DNA of 64,000 nt from Nitrospira japonica (GTDB lineage Bacteria > Nitrospirota > Nitrospiria > Nitrospirales > Nitrospiraceae). The notes below the pieces were generated by a model that made no database searches, was not told the DNA's origin, and was given only the letters and a program-made list of their open reading frames with translations. Made by a program: the position numbers and the translations under genes. Of the stretch, positions 34,076-45,921 are shown piece after piece (the stretch's first letter is position 1; each line of letters opens with the position of its first letter). The stretch covers positions 1,676,876 through 1,740,875 of the forward strand of contig NZ_LT828648.1 in NCBI RefSeq assembly GCF_900169565.1, read 5' to 3'.

Positions 34076-35896
34076 ATGAGCATTCTGGCAAATAAGGACA
34101 CCCGCGTGGTGATACAAGGCGGACAGGCCGGGGTCAACGCCGCCCGCCGCATGGCTGAATTTTGTTACCTCATCAAGCGCCCGCTCAACGTCGAGGCGTT
34201 CGTGTATCCGCCCGACGCGGGCAAAACGAACGAGATTCCCTACGGAAGCGGACTCATTGCGATTCCCGTCTACAAGACCATCGCGGAAGCCACAAAGCAC
34301 CATCCGACGATCAATACCAGCCTCGTCTACATCGGGGCCGACCGCGCGATGAAGGGCGGCATGGAAGCCCTTGACGATCCTCATATCAAGCTCGTCTCCA
34401 TGATTACGGAGGGTGTTCCTGAGAAAGATTCCAAACTCCTCGGTGCGCATGCGCGGAAGCTGGGCAAGGTGTTCAACGGTCCGTCGTCGATCGGCATCAT
34501 TTCGGCGGGTGCCTGTCGTCTTGGCGTGATCGGCGGCGCATTCGACAACCTGGTCCTTTCGAAGCTCTATCGAGAGGGATCGTTCGGGGTCATCACCAAA
34601 TCCGGCGGGCTTTCCAACGAGATCATTTGGATTTGTTCCCAGTTTGCGGACGGAATTACCACGGCGATCGGCATCGGCGGCGACGCCTATCCTGGCACGG
34701 ACTATGTGAGCTATCTCGAAATGTTCGAGAATGATCCCCAGACGAAATCAGTCGTCATCGTCGGAGAAATGGGCGGCGACCTCGAAGAGCGGGCCGCCGA
34801 GTGGTACGGCGCCAAGAAGCGGCGGATCAAGTTGATCGGAGTGGTGTCCGGCTTCTGCCAGGAAAGTCTGCCCAAAGGTATGAAGTTCGGGCATGCCGGA
34901 GCCAAGGAAGGCATGAAGGGCGAAGGATCCGCCCGATCGAAGTCAGACGCGCTCAAGAAGTCCGGCGCGCTCGTGCCGCCCACGTTCGGGGCGCTGGGTC
35001 CGGCCATCAAGGAAACCTATCAGGAGCTGTTGAAGTCCGGGCAGGTGAAGGAGCCAGTTGAGCCGGCGGTGCTGCCGCGGTTGCCCAAGTCGATCGAAGA
35101 GGCGATGAAGGCGGACGAAGTGATGGTGGCGCCGCTGATTCGCACGACGATCAGCGACGATCGGGGAGATGAGCCCTGCTACGATGGTTATCCGGCCTCC
35201 GAGTTGATCAACAAGGGCTATGAGATCCCGCACGTCGTCGGCTTGTTGTGGGACAAGCGGCTCATTTCCAAACAGGAAGCCGAAATTATCAAGCGCATCA
35301 TGATGCTATCGGCCGACCATGGCCCTTGCGTCAGCGGAGCCTACGCGACGATTCTGGCGGCTTGCGCCGGCATCGGGCTCTCGCAATCGGTGGCGGCGGG
35401 TCTCATCATGATCGGGCCGCGCTTCGGCGGCGCAGTGACCGACGCCGGCCGATACTTCAAGTATGCCGTCGACAACAAGATGGCCGTGGACGAGTTCCTG
35501 GCCCACATGAAAAAGAACGTCGGGCCGGTCCCGGGAATCGGGCATCGGGTGAAGAGCCTGCGTAATCCGGACAAGCGGGTGAAGGAGCTGGTGGGATACG
35601 TCAAGAGTTTGAATATCAAGACGCCCTGCCTGGATTTCGCATTGGAGGTCGAGAAGGTGACGGCCGCCAAGAAGGACAATCTGATCCTCAACGTGGACGG
35701 AACGATGGCGGCGGTGCTCGTTGATATCGGGTTCCCGATCGACAGTTTGAACGGATTTTTCATCCTGTCGCGTACGATCGGATTGATCGGACATTGGGTG
35801 GATCAGAAGCGTCAGGACAGCCGTCTAATCCGGCTGTTCGACTACCTGGTCAACTACGCGGCGCCCAAGCGCCGCGAAGTGCCTCCGTTGAAATAA
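34076..35896 (+). CDS. aclA: ATP-citrate lyase, large (alpha) subunit
   Basis: 606 aa: N-terminal succinyl-CoA synthetase alpha-like part with the phospho-His site F-G-H-A-G-A (around 270) and a C-terminal citrate-synthase-like domain (about 345-606; G-I-G-H-R-V-K-S near the active site). ATG follows aagggagactccg. Partner of aclB, 83 bp upstream. Confidence 0.96.
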   Translation: MSILANKDTRVVIQGGQAGVNAARRMAEFCYLIKRPLNVEAFVYPPDAGKTNEIPYGSGLIAIPVYKTIAEATKHHPTINTSLVYIGADRAMKGGMEALDDPHIKLVSMITEGVPEKDSKLLGAHARKLGKVFNGPSSIGIISAGACRLGVIGGAFDNLVLSKLYREGSFGVITKSGGLSNEIIWICSQFADGITTAIGIGGDAYPGTDYVSYLEMFENDPQTKSVVIVGEMGGDLEERAAEWYGAKKRRIKLIGVVSGFCQESLPKGMKFGHAGAKEGMKGEGSARSKSDALKKSGALVPPTFGALGPAIKETYQELLKSGQVKEPVEPAVLPRLPKSIEEAMKADEVMVAPLIRTTISDDRGDEPCYDGYPASELINKGYEIPHVVGLLWDKRLISKQEAEIIKRIMMLSADHGPCVSGAYATILAACAGIGLSQSVAAGLIMIGPRFGGAVTDAGRYFKYAVDNKMAVDEFLAHMKKNVGPVPGIGHRVKSLRNPDKRVKELVGYVKSLNIKTPCLDFALEVEKVTAAKKDNLILNVDGTMAAVLVDIGFPIDSLNGFFILSRTIGLIGHWVDQKRQDSRLIRLFDYLVNYAAPKRREVPPLK

Positions 35897-36035
35897 CCGC
35901 GGGAGGTTCCGCCGTTTGAAGAGCGGTGGGAAGTGCCGCCTTAACAAGAGGCTATTGGTAAAGGGTGCGTGGTCGGGGGGAGCCCCTCCCTGGCTCCTGT
36001 TCTCAGAGGCCTAGCCCGTTTGCAAGGAGAGAGCG

Positions 36036-38282
36036 ATGTCACTCGAGCTTGCCAGAAAACTCTACGCCAAGATGCCCGACGTGCTCGGCAAGGCCAGAAA
36101 GAAGTTCGGCCGGGGCCTCACGCTCGCCGAGAAAATTCTCGTGTCTCACGCCGACAATTTCGATACGCAGGTTTGGGAGCGCGGGAAAGCCATGCTCGCG
36201 TTGAGACCTGACCGCGTGGCGATGCAGGACGCAACGGCGCAGATGGCGATGTTGCAGTTCATGCAGGCCGGCAAGAAGCAGGCGGCCGTCCCGAGCACGA
36301 TCCACTGCGATCACCTGATTCGCGCCGAGATGGGATCCCAGAAGGACCTGGTGCGGGCCATGGACGAAAACAAGGAAGTCTATAACTTTCTTGCGTCCGC
36401 CGCGAAGAAGTACGGGATCGGGTTCTGGAAGCCGGGGGCCGGCATCATTCACCAGGTGGTGCTCGAAAATTACGCGTTCCCGGGCGGCTTGATCATCGGC
36501 ACGGATTCCCATACGCCGAACGGCGGCGGGCTCGGCATGCTCGCGATCGGGGTCGGAGGCGCGGATGCCGGAGAGGTGATGGCCGGACTACCCTGGGAAG
36601 TGCTTCATCCCAAATTGATCGGCGTGCGATTGACCGGGCGGCTCAGCGGCTGGGCCTCGCCGAAAGACGTGATCCTCTATTTATGCGGGCTTCTGACCGT
36701 GAAGGGCGGAACCAACAAGATCGTTGAGTATTTCGGGCCCGGCGCAGAGACCATCAGCGCCACGGGCAAGGGCACTATCTGCAACATGGGCGCGGAATTA
36801 GGTGCCACGACCTCCGTGTTCCCCTTCGATCAAAAAATGGTCGCCTATATGACGATCACCGATCGCGCCGATCTGGCCAGCTTCACTCAATCGCACAAGG
36901 ATCTGCTGGTCGCCGATCCGGAAGTGTACCAATCGCCGGAGAAGTACTACGATCAGATCGTCGAGGTCGATCTGTCCACGTTGGAGCCGCACGTTGTCGG
37001 ACCGCATACGCCGGATCTTGCGCGGCCGATCTCCAAGCTGGCGGCCGAAGCCAAGGAGAAAGGCTATCCGGTCGAACTCAAAGCGGCCCTCATCGGGAGC
37101 TGTACCAACTCGTCGTATGAGGACATCAGCCGGTCGGCTCACATCGCCCGGCAGGGTTTGAAGGCCGGCTTGAAGGCCAAGGCATCGTTCCTTGTCTCGC
37201 CGGGATCCGAGCGGATCTATCATACGATGAAGCGGGACGGATTTCTGGAGACCTTCGAGCAGCTCGGCGGCACGGTCCTGTCGAATTCCTGCGGCCCCTG
37301 CATCGGCCAGTGGAAGCGCGCCGACGGAGTGAAAGGCAAGGCCGACTCCATCGTCAGCTCCTTCAACCGTAATTTCCCCGGTCGTAACGACGGCATCAAC
37401 GAGACCCTGTCCTTTCTGGCCAGTCCCGAAGTGGTCACGGCCTATGCGTTGTCCGGCGATCTGGGATTCGATCCGGTCAATCAGAAGCTGAAGGGCGCCG
37501 ATGGGAAGGAGTTCACGCTCGAGCCTCCGCACGGGGAAGAGCTGCCCGCCAAGGGATTTGCGAAAGGTGAAGAGGGGTTCGTGGCACCCGCCGAGAACGG
37601 GGAGGGCCTGACGGTGGACATTCCTCCGACGAGCGAGCGGTTGCAGCTGCTTCAGCCGTTCCCCCGGTGGGACGGAAAGGATTTTGAGAAACTTCCCCTT
37701 TTGATCAAGACGAAGGGGAAAACCACGACCGATCATATTTCTCCCGCTGGTCCGTGGTTGAAGTTCCGGGGCCACCTGGACAAGATCAGCGACAACATGT
37801 TTTTGGGAGCGAACAACGCGTTCTTCTCGGAGCCGGGCAAGGGCACGGACGTGTTGACCGGGGAAGCGGGATTGACGATGGCGCAGATCGCGCGCCGCTA
37901 CAAGGCAAAGAATATCGGATCGATCGTGGTGGGTGATGAGAACTACGGCGAGGGAAGCAGCCGCGAACATGCGGCGATGTCCCCGCGCTTCCTCAACGTC
38001 CGAGCGGTGATCACGAAGAGCTTTGCCCGCATCCACGAGACCAATCTGAAGAAGCAAGGGATCTTGGCGTTGACCTTCGCTGATCCGAAGGATTACGAGA
38101 AGATCGAGCAGCAGGACCGCATCAGTGTGACGGGGCTGACGAATCTGGCTCCTGGCAAGCCGGTGCAGGTGATCATTCACAAGACGGATGGGAACGCGCT
38201 CACCATCCAGGCGAACCACAGCATGACGGCACAGCAGCTTGCGTGGTTCAAGGCAGGTTCGGCGTTGAATGCGCTGAACTAA
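36036..38282 (+). CDS. acn: Aconitate hydratase
   Basis: 748-aa mitochondrial-type aconitase. The cluster Cys residues are in G-S-C-T-N-S-S-Y-E-D and C-G-P-C-I-G-Q-W, and the swivel domain holds G-S-S-R-E-H-A-A. It interconverts isocitrate and citrate, here running toward citrate for AclAB. ATG follows aaggagagagcg. Confidence 0.96.
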   Translation: MSLELARKLYAKMPDVLGKARKKFGRGLTLAEKILVSHADNFDTQVWERGKAMLALRPDRVAMQDATAQMAMLQFMQAGKKQAAVPSTIHCDHLIRAEMGSQKDLVRAMDENKEVYNFLASAAKKYGIGFWKPGAGIIHQVVLENYAFPGGLIIGTDSHTPNGGGLGMLAIGVGGADAGEVMAGLPWEVLHPKLIGVRLTGRLSGWASPKDVILYLCGLLTVKGGTNKIVEYFGPGAETISATGKGTICNMGAELGATTSVFPFDQKMVAYMTITDRADLASFTQSHKDLLVADPEVYQSPEKYYDQIVEVDLSTLEPHVVGPHTPDLARPISKLAAEAKEKGYPVELKAALIGSCTNSSYEDISRSAHIARQGLKAGLKAKASFLVSPGSERIYHTMKRDGFLETFEQLGGTVLSNSCGPCIGQWKRADGVKGKADSIVSSFNRNFPGRNDGINETLSFLASPEVVTAYALSGDLGFDPVNQKLKGADGKEFTLEPPHGEELPAKGFAKGEEGFVAPAENGEGLTVDIPPTSERLQLLQPFPRWDGKDFEKLPLLIKTKGKTTTDHISPAGPWLKFRGHLDKISDNMFLGANNAFFSEPGKGTDVLTGEAGLTMAQIARRYKAKNIGSIVVGDENYGEGSSREHAAMSPRFLNVRAVITKSFARIHETNLKKQGILALTFADPKDYEKIEQQDRISVTGLTNLAPGKPVQVIIHKTDGNALTIQANHSMTAQQLAWFKAGSALNALN

Positions 38283-40538
<2,256 letters not shown>

Positions 40539-40551
40539 ATCATGAACGAGA

Positions 40552-40578
40552 CGGCCGGGCCGCTTTGCGGCCCGGCCG
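40552..40578. other. Strong GC hairpin after icd
   Basis: Perfect 12-bp inverted repeat (cggccgggccgc / gcggcccggccg) with a ttt loop. No T-run follows on the plus strand, so it is more likely an mRNA 3'-end stabiliser, processing point or partial attenuator than a full terminator. Confidence 0.6.
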
Positions 40579-40634
40579 CAGTCAGTGCCTGGACAGTCGG
40601 TTTCGGCGGCGATTCAGCATGAGGATGCGGAGAA

Positions 40635-41345
40635 ATGGCTCAGGACGATACCAACGTCATCGATCAACCTGAGGTGCTCAAACCCAGGATGGTGACGATC
40701 GAAATCTCCGGGAAAAAGTACGAAGTCCCGGAAGGAATCACCGTCATCAAAGCCTTATGGTATACCGGCCAAGAAGTCGTCAGGGGCGCGGGCTGCCTCG
40801 GCGGTTTCTGCGGTGCCTGCGCGACGTACTATCGAACCAAGGACGATCCCAAGGTCAGAACCTGTTTGGCCTGCCAGATGGCGGTGCAGGACGGCATGTC
40901 GTTCACGATCATGCCGCCGTTCCCTGCCAGGAAGGCCATTTACGACATCCAAACCCTGAAGGATCCCAAGCAGGACCTCTTCAATCTCTATCCCGAAGCC
41001 CCGCTCTGTAGAAATTGCAACGCGTGCACGGAAGCCTGCCCCCAAAAAATCGACGTGCGTGAAGGCGTGTGGAAGGCCGTGTTCGGGGATTTTAAGAGCG
41101 TGTCGGAAATGTTCATGGACTGCGTGATGTGCGGAATGTGCACGCCGGTGTGTATCGCCGACATTGCTCCCAACCTCGTCGCGCTGTACGTGAGCCGCGC
41201 GCAAGGCGCGCACTTCGCGGAGAAACCGGCGGGATTGCAAGCCCGGATCAACGAGATTCAAGCGGGTCGGTTCAACGACGAGTGGAAGAAGATTCTCGCG
41301 ATGAACGACAAAGAGCTGGGAGACCATTGCGCGACGGTGAAGTAA
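40635..41345 (+). CDS. frdB: Fumarate reductase / succinate dehydrogenase iron-sulfur subunit-like protein
   Basis: 236 aa. The N-terminal plant-type [2Fe-2S] domain has C-L-G-G-F-C-G-A-C and C-L-A-C; then come C-R-N-C-N-A-C-T-E-A-C-P and C-V-M-C-G-M-C-T-P-V-C. Each of the last two has four Cys, unlike the [4Fe-4S]+[3Fe-4S] set of standard SdhB/FrdB and closer to TfrB/HdrC-like subunits. No membrane anchor gene is nearby. ATG follows gcggagaa. Confidence 0.8.
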   Translation: MAQDDTNVIDQPEVLKPRMVTIEISGKKYEVPEGITVIKALWYTGQEVVRGAGCLGGFCGACATYYRTKDDPKVRTCLACQMAVQDGMSFTIMPPFPARKAIYDIQTLKDPKQDLFNLYPEAPLCRNCNACTEACPQKIDVREGVWKAVFGDFKSVSEMFMDCVMCGMCTPVCIADIAPNLVALYVSRAQGAHFAEKPAGLQARINEIQAGRFNDEWKKILAMNDKELGDHCATVK

Positions 41346-41428
41346 GGTCGACCCATCCAGGGAGCGAGTTGTTGACCCGTTAGACACAGCAACGTTCCCC
41401 CCACATGCCGATGCAGCCGTAATCACCT

Positions 41429-43012
41429 ATGGATATACACGCCCTTCAGCAAATCGTTCACAAGACTCGAGATGCGCGCCGTAAGCAAACCATCCCGAAA
41501 TTTTCCCCCGACGACCGCGACCAGCTGATTCACAAGTACCATCCCGACTTTCGCGCGAGCGCGTATCGACCCATCCGCTTCGGACCCAATGCCGGTGACA
41601 AGACCGTCGTGGAACTGGCGACGTTGCTGGAAGGGGACAGCCCGATTCAAGCCGACAGCGACTTGACGCCGCACTATACGACTGACGTCCTGGTGGTTGG
41701 AGGCGGAGGCGCCGGCTGTGCCGCGGCGTTGCACGCGCACGGCGCCGGTTCCCAGGTCATTCTCGCCACCAAGCTCCGTCTGGGCGATTCAAACAGCGTG
41801 ATGGCCCAGGGTGGCATGCAGATTTCGGTCGCTCCGGAGGATTCGCCGGTCACGCATTTCATCGATACCCTCAAGGGCGGTCACATGCAAAACGACCATG
41901 CCCTGCTCAAGGCGATGGTGGAAGACGGACCCTCCATCGCGCAGTGGCTGATCGATCTCGGCGTGCTGTTCGACCGGCAGGCGGACGGCAATCTTCACGT
42001 GAAGAAGGGCGGCGGCAGCTCGAAGCCCCGTCTCCTGACCTGTTCCGACTACACCGGGCTCGAAATCATGCGGGTGTTGAAGGACGAGGTGATCAATCAG
42101 AAGATTCAATTACTCGAATTCTGCGCGGCAGTCGAATTGCTCAGCGATGACGAGGGCCGCTGCACGGGGGCGGTGTTCAAGGATCTCGATAACCACCGCA
42201 CGGTCGTGGTTGCGGCCAAGTCCGTAATTCTCGCCACGGGCGGGATCGGGCGTCTGCACATCCAGGGGTTCCCCACGAGCAATCATTACGGAGCCACCGG
42301 CGACGGACTCTGTCTGGCCTATCGGATGGGGGCCAGGCTTGCGCATGTCGACACATTCCAATATCACCCGTCCGGCGCCGTATATCCCGAGCAGCTGATC
42401 GGAGCCCTGGTGACGGAAGGCATCAGGTCCGAAGGCGGCCATCTCGTCAACGCCAAGGGCGAACGATTCGTAAACGAGCTCGATACGCGCGACGTCGTGT
42501 CGTCCTCCATTATCCGCGAATGCGAAGAAGGCCGCGGCATTCGCACGATGTCGGGCCGTGTGGGAGTCTGGCTCGATACTCCGCTGTTGGACGCGGAGCA
42601 TGGACCCGGAACGATGGAGAAACATTTTCCGGCGATGATGCTGCAGTTCGAGCGATTCGGCATCGACATCAGCAAGGATCCTGTTCTGATCTATCCCACG
42701 CTGCATTATCAGAACGGCGGGGTAAAGATCGACACGAATTCGGAGACCGACGTGCACAACCTCTTCGTCGCGGGCGAAGCTTCCGGCGGTCTCCATGGAC
42801 GCAACCGCTTGATGGGAAATTCACTGTTGGACTTGATGGTATTCGGCAAGCGGTCCGGTCTCACGGCCGCGTCCCGCGCCGGCTCGATGAAGCAAGGAAA
42901 GTTGACGCTGAAACACCTGCAACGGTTTCGGGCCGAAGCCGGCAAACACGGAAATTCCAGCGGAGTTGTTTCGCCGATGGTGCTGCCGTCCTATACGAGA
43001 AAAACAGGGTAG
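41429..43012 (+). CDS. frdA: Fumarate reductase / succinate dehydrogenase flavoprotein-like subunit
   Basis: 527 aa FAD protein. An 80-residue N-terminal extension precedes the Rossmann motif V-L-V-V-G-G-G-G-A-G-C-A-A-A. The usual S-H-T-x-x-A-x-G-G, whose His carries covalent FAD, reads S-N-S-V-M-A-Q-G-G, so FAD is probably non-covalent. Active-site segments H-P-S-G and G-E-A-S-G-G-L-H-G-R-N-R-L are kept. It should interconvert fumarate and succinate in the rTCA cycle with the preceding subunit. Confidence 0.85.
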   Translation: MDIHALQQIVHKTRDARRKQTIPKFSPDDRDQLIHKYHPDFRASAYRPIRFGPNAGDKTVVELATLLEGDSPIQADSDLTPHYTTDVLVVGGGGAGCAAALHAHGAGSQVILATKLRLGDSNSVMAQGGMQISVAPEDSPVTHFIDTLKGGHMQNDHALLKAMVEDGPSIAQWLIDLGVLFDRQADGNLHVKKGGGSSKPRLLTCSDYTGLEIMRVLKDEVINQKIQLLEFCAAVELLSDDEGRCTGAVFKDLDNHRTVVVAAKSVILATGGIGRLHIQGFPTSNHYGATGDGLCLAYRMGARLAHVDTFQYHPSGAVYPEQLIGALVTEGIRSEGGHLVNAKGERFVNELDTRDVVSSSIIRECEEGRGIRTMSGRVGVWLDTPLLDAEHGPGTMEKHFPAMMLQFERFGIDISKDPVLIYPTLHYQNGGVKIDTNSETDVHNLFVAGEASGGLHGRNRLMGNSLLDLMVFGKRSGLTAASRAGSMKQGKLTLKHLQRFRAEAGKHGNSSGVVSPMVLPSYTRKTG

Positions 43013-43071
43013 CGCCGGCACACCGGAGTGATCCATGACGTGCTCGGCGTCAGCGTGACGGAAGGAGCGAC

Positions 43072-44250
43072 ATGAACGTTCATGAATTTCAGGCCAAGTC
43101 GATATTCGCCCAGTTTGGTGTCCCCGTGCCTCGGGGGAAGGAGATCACCTCCCCGGCCGCGGCGACGGCCTGGGCGGATGAACTCAATACGCCCATGTTC
43201 GTCGTCAAGGCGCAGATTCATGCGGGCGGCCGTGGAAAGGCCGGCGGCGTCAAGATTACGAAGGACAAGGGGGCGGTGGCGGGGCTGGCCAAGGAGCTGA
43301 TCGGCAAGACGCTCGTGACGCATCAGACCGGGCCCAAAGGGCGGACCGTCCATCGGCTCTTGGTCGAAGAAGGGGCCAACATCGGCAAGGAATTGTATCT
43401 GAGCATTCTCGTCGACCGTGAGACCGGCCGGCCCACGTTTATCGCCAGCACGGAAGGCGGAATGGAAATCGAAGAAGTGGCGGAAAAGACGCCGGATAGG
43501 ATCATCAAGGAATCCATCGACCCGGCTGCCGGATTTCAGGCGCACAACGGGCGCAATGTGGCCTATGCGCTGGGTCTCCATACCCTCGAGCCGGCTGTCA
43601 TTACACCCTTCATCCAACTTCTCGGCAACCTGTATCGCTTGTTCATGGAGAAGCACGCCGCGTTGGTCGAGATCAACCCGCTGATCATCACGAAGGAAAA
43701 AACGTTGGTGGCCCTCGACGGCAAGGTGTCCTTCGACGACAACGGCCTGTTCAAGCATGAAGACGTGCAGAAGATGCGTGATTTGAACGAGGAAGAGCCG
43801 TTGGAGATCGAAGCAACGGCGAATAACCTCAACTACGTCAAACTCGACGGAAACATCGGCTGTATGGTCAACGGCGCCGGACTCGCGATGGCCACGATGG
43901 ACGTCATCAAACTCGCCGGCAGCGAGCCCGCAAATTTCCTGGACGTCGGTGGCGGCGCGACCAAGGACACGGTGGCGGCGGGTTTCAGGATCCTGCTCAA
44001 GGATCCGAACGTGAAAGGGATCTTCATCAATATTTTCGGGGGAATCGTCCGGTGCGAGCGGATCGCCCACGGGGTGATCGAAGCGGCGAAGGAAGTCAAG
44101 ATCACGGTCCCCTTGGTCGTGCGCCTGCAGGGGACCAACGCGGAAGAAGGACGAAAGCTTCTGGCGGAATCGGGTCTGAAGCTGGACGTGGCCAATGATT
44201 TATGGGAGGCCGCCCAAAAGATCGTCCAGTTGACGGGAAAGGCCGCGTGA
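43072..44250 (+). CDS. sucC: Succinyl-CoA ligase, beta subunit
   Basis: 392 aa ATP-grasp subunit: M-N-V-H-E-F-Q-A-K, the Q-I-H-A-G-G-R-G-K-A-G-G nucleotide loop, E-I-N-P-L and F-G-G-I-V-R-C-E-R. ATG follows ggaaggagcgac. sucD follows only after an inserted lipoprotein gene. Confidence 0.96.
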   Translation: MNVHEFQAKSIFAQFGVPVPRGKEITSPAAATAWADELNTPMFVVKAQIHAGGRGKAGGVKITKDKGAVAGLAKELIGKTLVTHQTGPKGRTVHRLLVEEGANIGKELYLSILVDRETGRPTFIASTEGGMEIEEVAEKTPDRIIKESIDPAAGFQAHNGRNVAYALGLHTLEPAVITPFIQLLGNLYRLFMEKHAALVEINPLIITKEKTLVALDGKVSFDDNGLFKHEDVQKMRDLNEEEPLEIEATANNLNYVKLDGNIGCMVNGAGLAMATMDVIKLAGSEPANFLDVGGGATKDTVAAGFRILLKDPNVKGIFINIFGGIVRCERIAHGVIEAAKEVKITVPLVVRLQGTNAEEGRKLLAESGLKLDVANDLWEAAQKIVQLTGKAA

Positions 44251-44372
44251 CGAGAGAAAAAGGCAGGGGCGATTGCTTGCCGGTCGGCTGGAAACGGGAA
44301 CCTATCACGGGACAGCGACACGAACGGTCTGGATACAAGCGGATCGGATTCGTCTTTTAACAGGACGCTGGA

Positions 44373-44966
44373 ATGTATTGGACGACGGGAATACTCGCGC
44401 TGCTCATCCTGACTCTGTCCGGATGCATGATGGTACGGGAGGGCAAGGTCAAGCCGCCGGCGCAGTGGCCTCCCCAACAGGCCCAACCGCAAAAGAAATC
44501 CATCGGATTGATCGTGACCGGGGCATTGGATCCCAAGGGGCTCACCCAGATGCCGCGCATGGAAACGGTGGAATCGGTGAGACGCCAGGCCTTTAAAGCC
44601 TATTCTGAGTCGGGCTTGTTTTCGGAGGTCGTCACGTCGGGAGAGCCGACGGACGTGAGGGCCGACGTCTCCGTCATCGAGGAGGAGGGCAGCGGTCCGG
44701 GGGTATGGGCGTATCTGTCGGCGTTGACGTTTGCGATGATCCCGGGATACGTGTCCGAGCAATTGATCGTCTCGACGAGTTTTTCAGACCGTCAGAAGCG
44801 GTCGCTCGACAGTGTGGAGCAAAATGAAGAACTGGGATTTTGGATGCAGTTCTTTTTGCTCTTTGCGATGCCGTTTACCGAATCCACCGCCTCGGTCAGT
44901 CAGTCGGTGCACTACGACATGCATCGGGCTACCATCCAGGAAGCCCACAGCAAGGGCATCTTTTAG
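44373..44966 (+). CDS. Predicted lipoprotein between sucC and sucD, unknown function
   Basis: A 197-aa protein with signal and lipobox L-S-G-C at residue 18, a Pro/Gln-rich linker (about 28-42), a soluble domain, then hydrophobic stretches at about 112-130 and 155-170. No family recognised. It interrupts the normally adjacent sucC-sucD pair on the same strand, 30 bp before sucD. A cell-envelope role unrelated to the cycle is likely. Confidence 0.75.
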   Translation: MYWTTGILALLILTLSGCMMVREGKVKPPAQWPPQQAQPQKKSIGLIVTGALDPKGLTQMPRMETVESVRRQAFKAYSESGLFSEVVTSGEPTDVRADVSVIEEEGSGPGVWAYLSALTFAMIPGYVSEQLIVSTSFSDRQKRSLDSVEQNEELGFWMQFFLLFAMPFTESTASVSQSVHYDMHRATIQEAHSKGIF

Positions 44967-44996
44967 CAACCAGACACCGGACAAGAGGATTACTCC

Positions 44997-45869
44997 ATGT
45001 CAATTCTCGTGAATAAGGCCACGCGCGTAGTGGTGCAGGGGATCACGGGCAAGGAAGGGTCGTTTCATGCGACCCAGTGCAAGGCATACGGAACGCAGAT
45101 TGTCGCGGGGGTGACACCGGGCAAAGCCGGCCAGGAAGTCGAGGGCATCCCAGTGTTCAATACAGTGTCCGACGCGGTCAAGAAGACCGAGTGCGACACG
45201 TCGCTGATCTTCGTGCCTCCTCCGTTCTGCGCCGATGCCATTCTCGAGGCGGCGGATGCCGGGGTGAAATTGATCATTTGCATCACCGAGGGCATCCCCG
45301 TGAACGACATGGTCAAGGTCAAGCGCGCCCTCCATGGCAGGGATGTCCGTTTGATCGGGCCGAACTGCCCGGGAGTCATCACCGTCGACGAGGCGAAAAT
45401 CGGCATCATGCCGGGCTTCATCCATAAAAAGGGCATCGTGGGCGTGGTTTCTCGGAGCGGCACCCTAACGTATGAAGCCGTGCATCAACTGTCGACCCTC
45501 GGCCTCGGTGAAACCACGTGCGTGGGTATCGGCGGAGATCCGGTCAACGGCACGGGTTTTGTCGACGTGCTGCCGCTGTTCGAGAAGGATCCAGAGACAC
45601 AGGCGATCGTCATGATCGGTGAAATCGGGGGAGATGCCGAAGAAAAGGCGGCGGAATTCATCAGAAAGCACGTCAAGAAACCCGTGGTCAGTTTTATCGC
45701 CGGGATTACGGCCCCTCCAGGACGCCGGATGGGTCATGCAGGCGCGATTATCTCGGGAGGGAAGGGAACCGCCACGGAAAAGATGAAAGCTCTGGAGCAG
45801 GCCGGTGTGAAGGTGGTGAAGAATCCCGCCGAGATCGGCAACGCGGTCAAGAAGGCGTTGGGCAAGTAG
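44997..45869 (+). CDS. sucD: Succinyl-CoA ligase, alpha subunit
   Basis: 290 aa. [21 protein letters not shown] opens the CoA-binding domain, and the phospho-His is in M-G-H-A-G-A. Last gene of the rTCA cluster; ATG follows aagaggattactcc. It resembles the N-terminal half of AclA at 34076, as expected from common ancestry. Confidence 0.96.
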   Translation: MSILVNKATRVVVQGITGKEGSFHATQCKAYGTQIVAGVTPGKAGQEVEGIPVFNTVSDAVKKTECDTSLIFVPPPFCADAILEAADAGVKLIICITEGIPVNDMVKVKRALHGRDVRLIGPNCPGVITVDEAKIGIMPGFIHKKGIVGVVSRSGTLTYEAVHQLSTLGLGETTCVGIGGDPVNGTGFVDVLPLFEKDPETQAIVMIGEIGGDAEEKAAEFIRKHVKKPVVSFIAGITAPPGRRMGHAGAIISGGKGTATEKMKALEQAGVKVVKNPAEIGNAVKKALGK

Positions 45870-45921
45870 CCACGCCGAATCCGCCGCGCGATTCGGTCCA
45901 CTCGTCGCCACGGAGGATGTT

